NCBI GenBank assembly: GCA_018267915.1
Contig: JAFDXN010000038.1
Location: 1 to 33,439, forward strand
DNA length: 33,439 nt
Reading direction: 5' to 3'
From: Bacteroidota bacterium
GTDB lineage: Bacteria > Bacteroidota > Bacteroidia > Chitinophagales > Chitinophagaceae
Shown here one piece after another: positions 1 through 8,291 of this stretch; within the stretch, counting starts at the first letter, position 1; each line of letters begins with the position of its first letter. The notes beneath the pieces are model-generated. The model did not search any database. It saw only the letters and a program-made list of their open reading frames with translations, and had not been told where the DNA came from. The position numbers were made by a program, and so were the translations under genes.

Positions 1-2859
1 CAGGTGATGGCCGGGGCCAACCAATTTTTCGGAACCAGCACTACGCAAACCTCTACGCCACGCTGCTCCGGACCGACCTGTCTTTTGACGAAGTTGGTAA
101 AGCTGAGGATCACGACCTCCAGCAACCCCTTTTATCTGGACCTTACACAGAAAAACGGGCTTGAGGTTGCTTTCGCATATCCTGCGTTTCACTCGAACAA
201 TTATGTGAAGCAAGTCGGGACTCCACAAAAGTGCAGTCCATACACAGAAGAATCGAACGTTGGTGCATTGGAATACCTTGCCGGAGAAGAAAACAAACTG
301 TTCACTGAAGGAGCTAATATCAACAATGGAATATGCGCTGCTACACTATCGACTTTGTTCAACGAAAAATCTTATAGAGTCCATACATGTGATGGGATTA
401 GCGATAATTTTCAGGGTGGTTGGTCTCACACAACCATTGGCTGGCCTGTTTGTGGGGCATACGGTCCAAATAACATAGCATCCAAAAACTATGGTATGGT
501 TTTGAATCAGGATGGATCATATCTCATACTGCCGACCAACCAACAGAAGTGCAGCTTGAATGTAGGCAGCGGAAATACACCTTCTTTGGTGAAGGCTTCT
601 TGCACAGGGCCCATGAACACTAATAGCGCAAAAGCTTTTGCTCCAAATTACGATCCGGATAAGGTGGATTTCAACAGTTGTAAGAAAGTATACGCTAACA
701 TCAACGACGCTAGTGTATGCAGAGCCTATGCTGGAAATCATGCATATCAAGCTCCAACGATCTGGAGGCAAGAGAATTATCCTACACCCACAAGCAGCTT
801 ACCTTATGGAGTGTCGTTGATCCGAGAGATCATGCCTGGTGTCAGTACTCCGGATTTCGGCCCTGGTCCAGGATATCTGTGGCCGGTGAATCCAACGAAC
901 GACCCGGACAATCCAGATACGTACAAATCCCCTGTGGCGGCTGCTGGTACACCAAGGCATGATTTTGGAAAAAATTACTGCTCGGCAGACGATGAAGACT
1001 GTTGTGACGGATTTGTGAAAGTGGATTATAGCATCGTCGATAATCCAACAGACACAGACTCCGGAGCTGTGCCCGTCACCATATGCCAGTCTACAGACAC
1101 AGACCGTAGCGGTATAGGGGTTGGATGTAACATGGATCGTGTTGGGCTTTACGAGGTCAATGCAAAAAATTCGTACCACATGACAGCAGATTCTATGGGT
1201 GTTTTGGCTCCTATGTGTTATGTAATGGAAGCCAGTACAACGCCACAATTAGCGTACACAATTCTGCTGCAGCTCGTAGATGAAGATGGAGTGGAGATAA
1301 CACGAGAATTGAAACATTTCGGCTACGAAAGTATACAAAAACCGACTGATAATATCAATGACGACACAACGACAAGTACTTCTGGCGCCGGAGAAACTGT
1401 TGATGATTCTTCCACACCAGATGTGGGTTTTCTGCCACTGGCGTCGATTTTGGACGTGACTCTACAGTCCAGTATTGGAGCGATTGCGTTGGAGATCGAT
1501 CCTATGTACCTTATTGTGTGTAACACAACCAACGATAAGGGTCTCATGTATCAGGCGGATTACGACGATCTCGGCAACCCGACAAACCCATGGCCTGGCG
1601 TTGATCGTATGAGAAGAGGACCTGTGACATCGAACTTAACATCGTCCTCGATAGACAGTAATGTATGTCCTTTGGACAATGTTCAGGTTCCCATTCCCCA
1701 ATGCATTCCAAGTAAGAGCCCTTATCCAGGCGCTGAGTACAATCAGTTTTCGTGGTATCACACCGTGACGGCGGATAAATTCAACCACTACTGCAAGACA
1801 TGCGGCTGTCTTGGAGTTGATTTGAGAGTAATGGGAGACGTGAATACACAGCAGTATGTATGCAGTCAGGGCCGTTATGCATGCAGCCCCAACTACCTGT
1901 CTGCAAATGATCCAACGAACCAAATCCCTTTTACGCTGAACTCGCGTTTGAGAGATCAATTGACTTCCAGCACATGCACTAGTGTGAAAGGCATCACTTA
2001 TACTGGAAAGAACTCTCAGGAACGATGTATGAGAGATCGATTGAAAAAAGCCAGTCCAGCCGTAGTCTCTGGCTATTTGCGGGAGCTTTCTGATACGAAG
2101 AACTTTGCTCAGTTCGAAGCATTGCGGTCAATTCTGGGATTTCTGCCCAGGGATTGGGTCAATCCACAGGGTAATAACAAGGCATCACTGCCAAACTGGT
2201 TCATTAATGGAGCGAGATATTATAATTCCGATCCATCTCTCCTGGCTCCAGACTTGACTTACAGAATGAGAGTCGCAGTCGCCGGCAGCGCCGTGATTGC
2301 TGAAGGATTCTTCACTGGCGGAACGTTCACCTCCAATGATCCGGCGAAACCGCAACAGATCCAGTGTGTCGCGCAACTCATGGGTCAAGGCACGGCACAA
2401 ATATCCATTTACAATCCGTATACGCAACAGGGACAGTACAGCATCGATGTGAATTGCACGAGAGCAGTCACACAAAACGGCAATGTGCTGACGGTCCTGC
2501 AGCCCAGAACAAGCACTAAAGTCACCATTCCTCTGAGACATTCAGGCGTGGCAACAGACGTAGAATGCCAGTTTAGATTGTACAATCCCGACCATCCCAG
2601 CATCACACTGGACTCCACAGATCCGTATCCGTGCGATATATTCATAGTCGATGCAGACAACGCCACTGTCCAGGGAATCGCTAACTTCGTGCCTTGCGAC
2701 ACGTCATTGCCCAATTGCGGAATCCAAGGACTGACGCCGCCGCCTGACGAAGAGCAGAAAAGTTCTTTCACCAGCATTCTTTGGGGTGTTGTAGTGATTT
2801 TCTTGATTGCGTTTTTCGTGTTTTTGGACGGTTCTGCAATTGGTATACTATTTGGTTAA
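1..2859 (+). CDS. HAP2/GCS1-like class II fusogen, 5'-partial envelope glycoprotein
   Basis: Probable membrane-fusion glycoprotein; at least 951 codons are visible. The frame is open to the window edge. The first ATG (base 7) gives a protein with no signal peptide, so the true start is probably upstream. The ectodomain is Cys-rich with NxT/NxS sites. At about residues 597-640 a Cys-rich stretch contains GVDLRVMGDVNTQQYVC followed by ACSPNYL, resembling the HAP2 signature of a GVxY-like strand and two spaced cysteines. Residues about 786-880 resemble the HAP2 C-terminal domain: QYSIDVNC, then LQPRTSTKVTIPLR, then C-x-FRLYNP and a final Cys. One hydrophobic span (about 922-946) ends the protein with almost no tail. 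The gene at 18462 shares the motif order, including LPRDW...PNWFI, so they look like paralogues. HAP2 proteins drive gamete fusion in many protists. The family call is by eye; a general Ig-like viral glycoprotein is the alternative. Confidence 0.62.
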   Translation, partial: QVMAGANQFFGTSTTQTSTPRCSGPTCLLTKLVKLRITTSSNPFYLDLTQKNGLEVAFAYPAFHSNNYVKQVGTPQKCSPYTEESNVGALEYLAGEENKLFTEGANINNGICAATLSTLFNEKSYRVHTCDGISDNFQGGWSHTTIGWPVCGAYGPNNIASKNYGMVLNQDGSYLILPTNQQKCSLNVGSGNTPSLVKASCTGPMNTNSAKAFAPNYDPDKVDFNSCKKVYANINDASVCRAYAGNHAYQAPTIWRQENYPTPTSSLPYGVSLIREIMPGVSTPDFGPGPGYLWPVNPTNDPDNPDTYKSPVAAAGTPRHDFGKNYCSADDEDCCDGFVKVDYSIVDNPTDTDSGAVPVTICQSTDTDRSGIGVGCNMDRVGLYEVNAKNSYHMTADSMGVLAPMCYVMEASTTPQLAYTILLQLVDEDGVEITRELKHFGYESIQKPTDNINDDTTTSTSGAGETVDDSSTPDVGFLPLASILDVTLQSSIGAIALEIDPMYLIVCNTTNDKGLMYQADYDDLGNPTNPWPGVDRMRRGPVTSNLTSSSIDSNVCPLDNVQVPIPQCIPSKSPYPGAEYNQFSWYHTVTADKFNHYCKTCGCLGVDLRVMGDVNTQQYVCSQGRYACSPNYLSANDPTNQIPFTLNSRLRDQLTSSTCTSVKGITYTGKNSQERCMRDRLKKASPAVVSGYLRELSDTKNFAQFEALRSILGFLPRDWVNPQGNNKASLPNWFINGARYYNSDPSLLAPDLTYRMRVAVAGSAVIAEGFFTGGTFTSNDPAKPQQIQCVAQLMGQGTAQISIYNPYTQQGQYSIDVNCTRAVTQNGNVLTVLQPRTSTKVTIPLRHSGVATDVECQFRLYNPDHPSITLDSTDPYPCDIFIVDADNATVQGIANFVPCDTSLPNCGIQGLTPPPDEEQKSSFTSILWGVVVIFLIAFFVFLDGSAIGILFG

Positions 2860-2865
2860 CTGAGT

Positions 2866-2871
2866 AATAAA
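2866..2871 (+). terminator. AATAAA polyadenylation signal
   Basis: AATAAA lies 7 nt after the TAA stop of the upstream glycoprotein gene, inside the 48-bp gap between two convergent genes. The opposite strand carries ATTAAA about 10 nt further on for the convergent gene. Confidence 0.55.
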
Positions 2872-2907
2872 GTCACTTTAATACAAAAGACGAACGACCG
2901 TCACAGT

Positions 2908-3927
2908 TCAATAGAACAGACATTGACCGTGTGCGTTAGGATTGACATACATAGGGAACGGAGAATACTCGCGCTCCTGTTTGCTGGTGAAGACAGACAG
3001 CAGCTGTTTGATCGCAAGATGGAACGGAGCCAAGGCCTGAAAATCCACCATCAAGTACCCAGCATCGTTCTTGGACAACATGTAGCCGGTGCTATGTCTG
3101 CAGAAGCGCAGCATCTGAAAATTGACAGACGTGAAGGTCGGGATCTCCACGGCCATCTTCAGGGCCACTTCCAGCAGAATCAGTTCATCCAGACAGAAGG
3201 CACACGCCCTGGACCTCGGCGCAATGATCCAACACTGATCCATGATGCAGGCGTTGAACGGGTGTGTCGTCACATGAATGAACGGCATCATTTTCACGAA
3301 GCACTCGGGTACGTGATCCAAGTTGACGTTGCATGCTACCAGATCCAGCGCATACCGGCTGCAGCGAAATTGCTCGATTGCAACGTGAATGGAATCGTAG
3401 AGCCAGCGCAGATCGCTCTCGCTCAACTCAAACTCAACGCCGAAACACTGCCAGCGGAAGCGGTGCATGCGCGATTCTTTCGGGCCGCCGGAGATGTGTT
3501 TCTCGCCACACATACAGAAATGCGCGCGATCGCTGGCCTTCTTGCCAACAACCGTACTGTGAAGAGACTTCAGATAGTACGAACCGAACGTTCTGAAAGC
3601 TTCGCACACAATGTAGGACAGCTGCAGCACGTTCTTGCTAGGCAGAACGATGGTGAAAACGCCGCTGTTGTCGAACGTTATCGAAGACTCGCAAAACACC
3701 GGCTCCGTGGTGAATGTATGACGATCCGCTGCCGTCAGTATGGTTTTCCCAATCTTCTTCTTCCGATTTCCATAGCGATCGATCTCAGACATGTCCGTCT
3801 TTCGTTCGATTGAATAATGCTCGTAAACAGTCAGGGGCATGTCTTCCATCGGAGACTTTCTGTACGCCACAGTAGGTCCGAATTCTGGCGGATGAGTATC
3901 ATACATTGTAATAGTTACGTCTTCCAT
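2908..3927 (-). CDS. orphan protein, paralogue of the gene at 7308-8183
   Basis: A 339-aa protein with no recognised domain, signal peptide or membrane span. It starts at an ATG just after a TTTTAAAA box. From about residue 136 it aligns by eye with the protein at 7308-8183: FCMCGEKH here against FCFCMENH there, then an Arg-Trp-Cys strand (FRWQCFGVEF against FVWRCRNVKC), a helix (IHVAIEQFRCSR against LAVGISNFRRAR), the pair MPFIHV/LPYIHY, and a C-terminal helix (HLAIKQLLSVF against MNDLLAAMNYY). The conserved Cys and His near CMCGEKH could bind metal. The pair probably arose by duplication within the virus. The gene is convergent with the fusogen gene and borders the repeat block. The opposite strand holds a long open frame (2923-3813) that I treat as a shadow. 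Function unknown. Confidence 0.8.
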   Translation of the reverse strand: MEDVTITMYDTHPPEFGPTVAYRKSPMEDMPLTVYEHYSIERKTDMSEIDRYGNRKKKIGKTILTAADRHTFTTEPVFCESSITFDNSGVFTIVLPSKNVLQLSYIVCEAFRTFGSYYLKSLHSTVVGKKASDRAHFCMCGEKHISGGPKESRMHRFRWQCFGVEFELSESDLRWLYDSIHVAIEQFRCSRYALDLVACNVNLDHVPECFVKMMPFIHVTTHPFNACIMDQCWIIAPRSRACAFCLDELILLEVALKMAVEIPTFTSVNFQMLRFCRHSTGYMLSKNDAGYLMVDFQALAPFHLAIKQLLSVFTSKQEREYSPFPMYVNPNAHGQCLFY

Positions 3928-4141
3928 AGTCTTTTAAAATCGTTCTTCTAACACACAAACGATAAACAAACACTGAAATAATGGAATTCGTTGCGTTGAT
4001 GCTTGCCTTATGAAGAACAGGCGTATTTCCTTTTTTGTGATTTTTTCCGCTAATAAATTACGAAAATGGAAATATGTGTATGGGGGAATTAGCGCAACGC
4101 TATTTGTGAATTTATAAATGAAAATCAGCGTTTTGGAGCAT

Positions 4142-4215
4142 GATGACGTCAGCACCTTCCTAAAAAGGAAAAGTTGGGCCAAAAAAATTGGTCAAAAAGT
4201 TCGTCCGTCCCTATA
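4142..4215 (+). repeat. ~75-bp interspersed repeat, copy 1 (forward)
   Basis: Starts at a TGACGTCA palindrome and ends with CGTCCGTCCCTATAG. Inside are the short inverted repeats TTCCTAAAAAGGAA and CCAAAAAAATTGG. It forms the outer left arm of the large inverted repeat, and its partner is the truncated copy at 5501-5556. Confidence 0.9.
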
Positions 4216-4301
4216 GACCGTTAGTCCGGGGCTAATTAGCCCGGGCTAAAGAGCATATGACGTCAGCATGGCGCTGGTTGATTTAAAGCGGTTTTCTGGA
4301 A

Positions 4302-4376
4302 TGATGACGTCAGCACCTTCCTAAAAAGGAAAAGTTGGGCCAAAAAAATTGGTCAAAAAGTTCGTCCGTCCCTGTA
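4302..4376 (+). repeat. ~75-bp interspersed repeat, copy 2 (forward)
   Basis: Same unit as copy 1. The spacer between copies 1 and 2 (CCGGGCTAA...CATATGACGTCA...GCGCTGGTTGATTTAAA) recurs as its reverse complement between the copies at 5341 and 5501, so unit plus spacer were duplicated and inverted together. Confidence 0.9.
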
Positions 4377-4468
4377 GTCCGTTAGACCGGATCATAAATA
4401 GCCCGGGCAACAGAACCTATATGTGACGCCATCATGATACAGAAAACCGGTTTGAGACGATCGTTTTT

Positions 4469-4830
4469 ACAGGGTATAAAGACATCGCAAATACCCTCCC
4501 CCGACAGGTCAAAAAATACCTTGTATCCATCAATAAAAGCGGTTTTTTATAGGTTTTTGTGGAGTGGGACAAGGTGTGCCAATCCTAGTATCATTGTACC
4601 CTGTAATCGAAAATTACAATGTATTAAATATATGGATCTAAAATTCGATTACAGGGTATATAGACATCGCCAAGACTCCCCCTCAAAAGGTATAAAAATA
4701 CCCTATATCCATCAATAAAAGCGGTTTTTATAGGTTTTTGTGAAGTGGGACAAGGTGTGCCAATCCAGTATCATTGTACCCTGTAATCGAAAATTGCAAT
4801 GTATGAAATATGTAGATATAAAATTCGATT
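4469..4830 (+). repeat. two tandem units of 182 and 180 bp with internal hairpins
   Basis: Unit 1 runs 4469-4650 and unit 2 4651-4830, each opening with ACAGGGTATA. Both contain ATCAATAAAAGCGGTTTT, a TAGGTTTTTGTG stretch and GGGACAAGGTGTGCCAATCC. Each unit has a 15-bp inverted pair, TACCCTGTAATCGAA against TTCGATTACAGGGTA: left arms 4597-4611 and 4777-4791, right arms 4644-4658 and 4824-4838. A further TTCGATTACAGGGTA stands alone at 5264-5278. Five occurrences of one 15-mer in under 700 bp suggest a protein-binding iteron or conserved element ends. Confidence 0.85.
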
Positions 4831-4910
4831 ACAGGGTATAAAAAACCTGACAGAATTGTCAGGATACATTTTTTAACATCCCAGTGACGTCATCATACTG
4901 GCCTAACGGA

Positions 4911-5114
4911 CTATAGGGACGGACGAACTTTTTGACCAATTTTTTTGGCCCAACTTTTCCTTTTTAGGAAGGTGCTGACGTCATCATTATAAAAAACCGC
5001 TTATATCTACTTTCCGTGCGTTTTCCGCTTGTCTTCCAATGATGACGTAATCACCTTCCTAAAAAGGAAAAGTTGGGCCAAAAAAATTGGTCAAAAAGTT
5101 CGTCCGTCCCTATA
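4911..5114. mobile_element. MITE-like inverted-repeat element (reverse plus forward copy)
   Basis: A reverse copy (4911-4986) and a forward copy (5040-5114) of the 75-bp repeat face each other across a spacer of about 53 bp, with outer ends CTATAGGGACGG...CCGTCCCTATAG. The size (204 bp) and layout match the element at 33236-33435, which supports a mobile or amplified unit. It has no coding capacity. The inverted symmetry extends into the flanks (CTAACGG against CCGTTAG), so no clear target-site duplication can be called. Confidence 0.6.
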
Positions 5115-5340
5115 GACCGTTAGTCCGGGGCTAATTAGTCCGGGCTAAAGAGCATATGACGTCAGCAGCATGCCTGTTAAATATAAAGCGGTTTTATGTA
5201 GTTTATTCTGCCCGGGCTAATTTTTTGCACCGGTCTTGGAGATTATAGAAAAATAATGCAAAATTCGATTACAGGGTATAAAAACTTCGGGGAATTTTTT
5301 TCCCCGGAATTATTAGTACCCAGTAAACCGGTCTAACGGT

Positions 5341-5417
5341 CTATAGGGACGGACGAACTTTTTGACCAATTTTTTTGGCCCAACTTTTCCTTTTTAGGAA
5401 GGTGCTGACGTCATCAT
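5341..5417 (-). repeat. ~75-bp interspersed repeat, copy 5 (reverse)
   Basis: Reverse-complement copy beginning CTATAGGGACGG and ending at TGACGTCATCA. It pairs with copy 2 at 4302 as the inner arm of the large inverted repeat. The flank TTCCAGAAAACCGATTTAAA mirrors the TTTAAAGCGGTTTTCTGGAA flank of copy 2. Confidence 0.9.
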
Positions 5418-5463
5418 TCCAGAAAACCGATTTAAATCAACCAGCGCCGTGCTGACGTCATAT

Positions 5464-5487
5464 GCTAATTAGCCCGGGCTAATTAGC
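5464..5487. repeat. perfect 24-bp palindrome
   Basis: The 24 bases read the same on both strands: GCTAATTAGC on each side, sharing a central CCCGGG. The mirrored left arm near 4230-4250 keeps TTAGCCCGGGCTAA, which is itself a perfect 14-bp palindrome. Such a site can extrude as a cruciform or bind a dimeric protein. Confidence 0.9.
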
Positions 5488-5500
5488 CCCGGACTAACGG

Positions 5501-5556
5501 TCTATAGGGACGGACGAACTTTTTGACCAATTTTTTTGGCCCAACTTTTCCTTTTT
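5501..5556 (-). repeat. ~75-bp interspersed repeat, truncated copy 6 (reverse)
   Basis: Begins CTATAGGGACGG as in the other copies but breaks off in the TTTTCCTTTTT tract, just before the position where the other copies carry AGGAAGGTG and TGACGTCA. The sequence beyond it is unrelated and leads to the 3' end of the dioxygenase gene. Confidence 0.85.
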
Positions 5557-5684
5557 TGGATTTTTTGCAAAAAACATCAAAAGTCGTTTTGTTTTCACGA
5601 TTCAGGATGTACTATTTTCTGTCATGTTATTTTGTACAAAACAGTATTCAAGACGCAACATACGAAAACAACAAAACTCGCGAA

Positions 5685-6821
5685 CTATACATCAATTCCA
5701 ACCAAACGCAAGCCGTGTTCCGTGAGATTGGGCGCGGGTAGCGGAAAGACTGTCGGTCTTTTTTTGAACCGGCCACTGGGAACCTCAGGAAACATCCTGA
5801 CTTTGAACGGCCAGTGAGTGGTTCCTCTGCGCATCCTGAATACCTCAATGCGACGACTCAGTTTTTTCGCAGGACACTTGCTCTTGGGCATCATGCAAAC
5901 ATATATCACCATGCGTTCATGTTGGTGACGACGTCCCACATCGGGATTCTTACCCTGATGCACCGTCCTGGAATCCCACAACACCAAAGCACCAGCCGGT
6001 GCTTTGATGTATAGCTCTCGGCATTTACGAGACGTGAAAAAGTTCATCTCGCCCTTCTTGCCGTTTCGATCCAAAACATACCAATCGTCGTTGAGCTTCG
6101 TGTCCTCCTCCTTCTCATCCTCCGTCATCAATTTGCGGTCCTTGGGTACCCAGCTATGATGTTCTGCCAGAAACTCGTGGTGTAGAAGGTGAGACCCCGA
6201 CAGAACTGCCAAAGTCGCATCACCCTCATCGACCGGTTGAAGCGTCACAAAACCCTGAACGCATTCAAACCCATGTCTCTTGAAAGACTGATCGACGTGA
6301 TACCAATCATGCTTTTTGCCCTTGAATCCATAACCACTCTGTTCAGGAGCAGGCAGAAAAGACAGGCCGTCAAAACTAACCAACATCTGTTCCTTGGTAT
6401 TGTGAACGGCCTTGAAGCACTCATCCACCGTCGGATGCTGGCGCACATCCCACGCAGTTTGACAATGGTTGATGCCAGACTGAAACAGCATATCGTGCTT
6501 GGGTAACAGTGCAGTCAGACATTCCTTCCATGTAGTAGGATCCGATCTTTTCAGTGGACGAGGCATATGATGACAATGGAGCTCAAATTCTCCCCACAAT
6601 TGGAGGCTCGCCTCCGAGCACTCCCGATCGCTCATAACGCCAGGAATAACTGCTACTCCATGACGATCCAACATGGCTCTGGCTCCTTCTATCGTAGTGG
6701 TAAACTCATCGGTATAGCAGCGCGTTGGTAGTGATGGTTGTGTTTCGCTCATTACGAAGGCAGGCAAATAATAAAACGTGGAATTCGACAAATGTAATTT
6801 ATGTAGCCTATCCGTTCCCAT
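5685..6821 (-). CDS. phytanoyl-CoA dioxygenase (PhyH)-like Fe(II)/2-oxoglutarate oxygenase
   Basis: A 378-aa enzyme of the PhyH branch of Fe(II)/2-oxoglutarate-dependent oxygenases, which hydroxylate small molecules, lipids or side chains while decarboxylating 2-oxoglutarate. The metal triad is visible: HVD (His175, Asp177) in DWYHVDQS and a distal His288 in RTVHQGKNP. A basic residue suited to 2-oxoglutarate (Arg303 in HERMVIYVC) follows. TLAVLSGSHLLHHEF, after the HxD strand, is typical of PhyH proteins, and the early AMLDRHGVAVIPGVMSD resembles the usual PhyH N-terminal helix and strand. The catalytic residues look intact. An alternative start is Met24 (MSETQPS). A TATA-rich gap (6822-6945) is shared with the divergent small gene. 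The substrate cannot be inferred; enzymes of this type in viruses are usually host-acquired. Confidence 0.85.
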   Translation of the reverse strand: MGTDRLHKLHLSNSTFYYLPAFVMSETQPSLPTRCYTDEFTTTIEGARAMLDRHGVAVIPGVMSDRECSEASLQLWGEFELHCHHMPRPLKRSDPTTWKECLTALLPKHDMLFQSGINHCQTAWDVRQHPTVDECFKAVHNTKEQMLVSFDGLSFLPAPEQSGYGFKGKKHDWYHVDQSFKRHGFECVQGFVTLQPVDEGDATLAVLSGSHLLHHEFLAEHHSWVPKDRKLMTEDEKEEDTKLNDDWYVLDRNGKKGEMNFFTSRKCRELYIKAPAGALVLWDSRTVHQGKNPDVGRRHQHERMVIYVCMMPKSKCPAKKLSRRIEVFRMRRGTTHWPFKVRMFPEVPSGRFKKRPTVFPLPAPNLTEHGLRLVGIDV

Positions 6822-6945
6822 AAAAATTTACAAATTAGGAAATATATTCCATATATAGAAATATTTATTATTGCAGACATTTTTCATTAACGAGACGCAG
6901 TACTATGTGCAGCTTTCTGCATTTTCGACGTTCCATCAGACGGAG

Positions 6946-7278
6946 ATGTCTTCTGGCGAAGAATATGATTTTACTTCTATTTTGGATCCAATTGATTACA
7001 TGACCGAGGCCAAAAATCGCGATATGTTGATCCAGACATTGAGAGGTGATATGAGTCCATTTGTAGAGCAAGTTCAGAAGGCTCTGGAAGAAAAAAGAAA
7101 GTGCGACGAAATATACGACCTGTTCTCCCCTGCATTGGTGAAATTCGAGTATGTTCTGACGTTGAACAATCCCATACCGACACTCATGAGCGAAACGGAT
7201 TTCAAGCATTACATGGCAGTGGCGTGCCTGTTCCAGATGTTGGACAATGCAAAAACAGCGCATGTTGTAGACTGTTGA
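6946..7278 (+). CDS. small orphan protein, 110 aa
   Basis: The frame is open from 6871, but the codon there is TTG; the first ATG gives a protein beginning MSSGEEYDF. It is acidic at the N-terminus and mostly helical in character (EQVQKALEEKRKCDEIYDLF), with no signal peptide or membrane span. A bidirectional TATA-rich gap (ATATATAGAAATATTTATTA around 6850-6870) separates it from the divergent dioxygenase gene, and its stop lies 29 bp from the end of the convergent neighbour. No family recognised. Confidence 0.65.
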   Translation: MSSGEEYDFTSILDPIDYMTEAKNRDMLIQTLRGDMSPFVEQVQKALEEKRKCDEIYDLFSPALVKFEYVLTLNNPIPTLMSETDFKHYMAVACLFQMLDNAKTAHVVDC

Positions 7279-7307
7279 TGTGTGTATGTAACTTGTATTT
7301 TGCGTTT

Positions 7308-8183
7308 TCATGATACAACGGTCATAAAATCCATGGGTACAGTGTGAATGAGATTTTCAGAGTAGTAGTTCATAGCAGCCAACAAGTCATTCATAGCAGA
7401 AACGGTGAAAAAACATGTAAAAGGCATTTTCACTGCCTGGTGTGAGCAGCAGGACGTTCGGCGGAGCTGCATCACGTTAGTGGTCTTTGCGTATCTCTCC
7501 AGTCGAAAAGTGTCGGTTTCACAGCAGGAAAAACCTTCGGAAGCTCCAATCTTGAACATATTGCATAACAGAATAAAGGTGTCGTTGTCCATACAGATCG
7601 CGCCTGACATGGGGAACGAAATCCAGAACTTGCCCATGTTTGTTGCCATGTCCAGGAGATCCTCCGTCTGATTCTCGTAATGAATGTATGGAAGCGCACC
7701 GATGTTCACACTTCTGCTGTACATCGTTACGAAGTCGCAATCATCCACCCGCGCACGTCGGAAGTTGCTGATACCAACAGCAAGTGTGCTCAAAAGATCG
7801 TCGTACAGATCCTTGTCGAAGTGGCATTTCACGTTGCGACATCGCCATACGAACACGCTGTCACTCTCCATATGGTTTTCCATGCAGAAACAGAACACTG
7901 GAGGCTGGTTCATCTTCAATCGACATAACACTGCACGCAGAGCCTCTACACTAATAAAGTCCAGTGTAATGGGAAAAAGCAGGGGGCTCGATATGGTAAA
8001 CATACCATTGGAATTATCGTACACCATATTCAATTTCCCATCCTTTACACTGAACAATACCAGTGGGGTTAAGGTGTCGCGTCTAGCGGGTGGAGGAACG
8101 TTTGCATGTTCATCCTCCCGTTTTCTTTTGGAACCCACCATCGTCGAATAAAGGTCTGCGTCGTCCATCGAATCCAAGCACAT
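7308..8183 (-). CDS. orphan protein, paralogue of the gene at 2908-3927
   Basis: A 291-aa protein if started at the first ATG (8183); the ATG at 8168 (MDDADLYSTM) gives 286 aa. The frame extends to a GTG at 8240, but that part overlaps the likely TATA box (TCAATATAAA near 8225), so I exclude it. An early KRKRE patch could be a nuclear localisation signal. The C-terminal two-thirds resembles the 339-aa protein at 2908-3927: shared CxC-x4-H motif (FCFCMENH), FVWRC strand, LPYIHY and closing helix. It is Cys-rich, including RLRRTSCCSH-like and SCCETD stretches, so metal binding is possible. Function unknown. Confidence 0.75.
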   Translation of the reverse strand: MCLDSMDDADLYSTMVGSKRKREDEHANVPPPARRDTLTPLVLFSVKDGKLNMVYDNSNGMFTISSPLLFPITLDFISVEALRAVLCRLKMNQPPVFCFCMENHMESDSVFVWRCRNVKCHFDKDLYDDLLSTLAVGISNFRRARVDDCDFVTMYSRSVNIGALPYIHYENQTEDLLDMATNMGKFWISFPMSGAICMDNDTFILLCNMFKIGASEGFSCCETDTFRLERYAKTTNVMQLRRTSCCSHQAVKMPFTCFFTVSAMNDLLAAMNYYSENLIHTVPMDFMTVVS

Positions 8184-8291
8184 ACACACACACACAAGAA
8201 CAAAACTGTACTTTTGTGGGTTTATATTGATAAATTTCACGGAAAACTATAAAAGGAAAATCCATTTTAGGAAATATAAAGTCCGCCGATT

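Larger units (their letters stand above)
3928..5684. other. gene-free repeat and palindrome region
   Basis: About 1.75 kb between two minus-strand genes with no convincing coding sequence; short open frames here start at TTG or run through the repeats. It holds six copies of a roughly 75-bp repeat arranged as inverted pairs, two tandem 180-182-bp units with internal 15-bp inverted repeats, a perfect 24-bp palindrome, several TGACGTCA palindromes, and the recurring word AAAGCGGTTTT. The outer arms (about 4142-4395 and 5323-5556) are long imperfect inverted repeats of each other. It could be a replication origin or regulatory locus, a former genome-end junction, or a nest of non-autonomous inserted elements; the sequence does not decide. 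Confidence 0.75.

Noticed and set aside
2923..3813. 296-codon open frame on the plus strand, opposite the 339-aa gene
   Set aside because: Arg/His/Gln-rich, low-complexity translation typical of antisense frames. The minus-strand frame has the paralogue and promoter evidence.
3934..4182. Short frames running through the 75-bp repeats (also 5523-5741 and 5536-5817)
   Set aside because: They read MAQLFLF-type sequence from the repeat itself, mostly from non-ATG codons, and are disrupted in other copies.
4142..5556. CRISPR-like array of repeats
   Set aside because: Copies are in both orientations with unequal, themselves repeated spacers, and the gene content is eukaryotic-viral.
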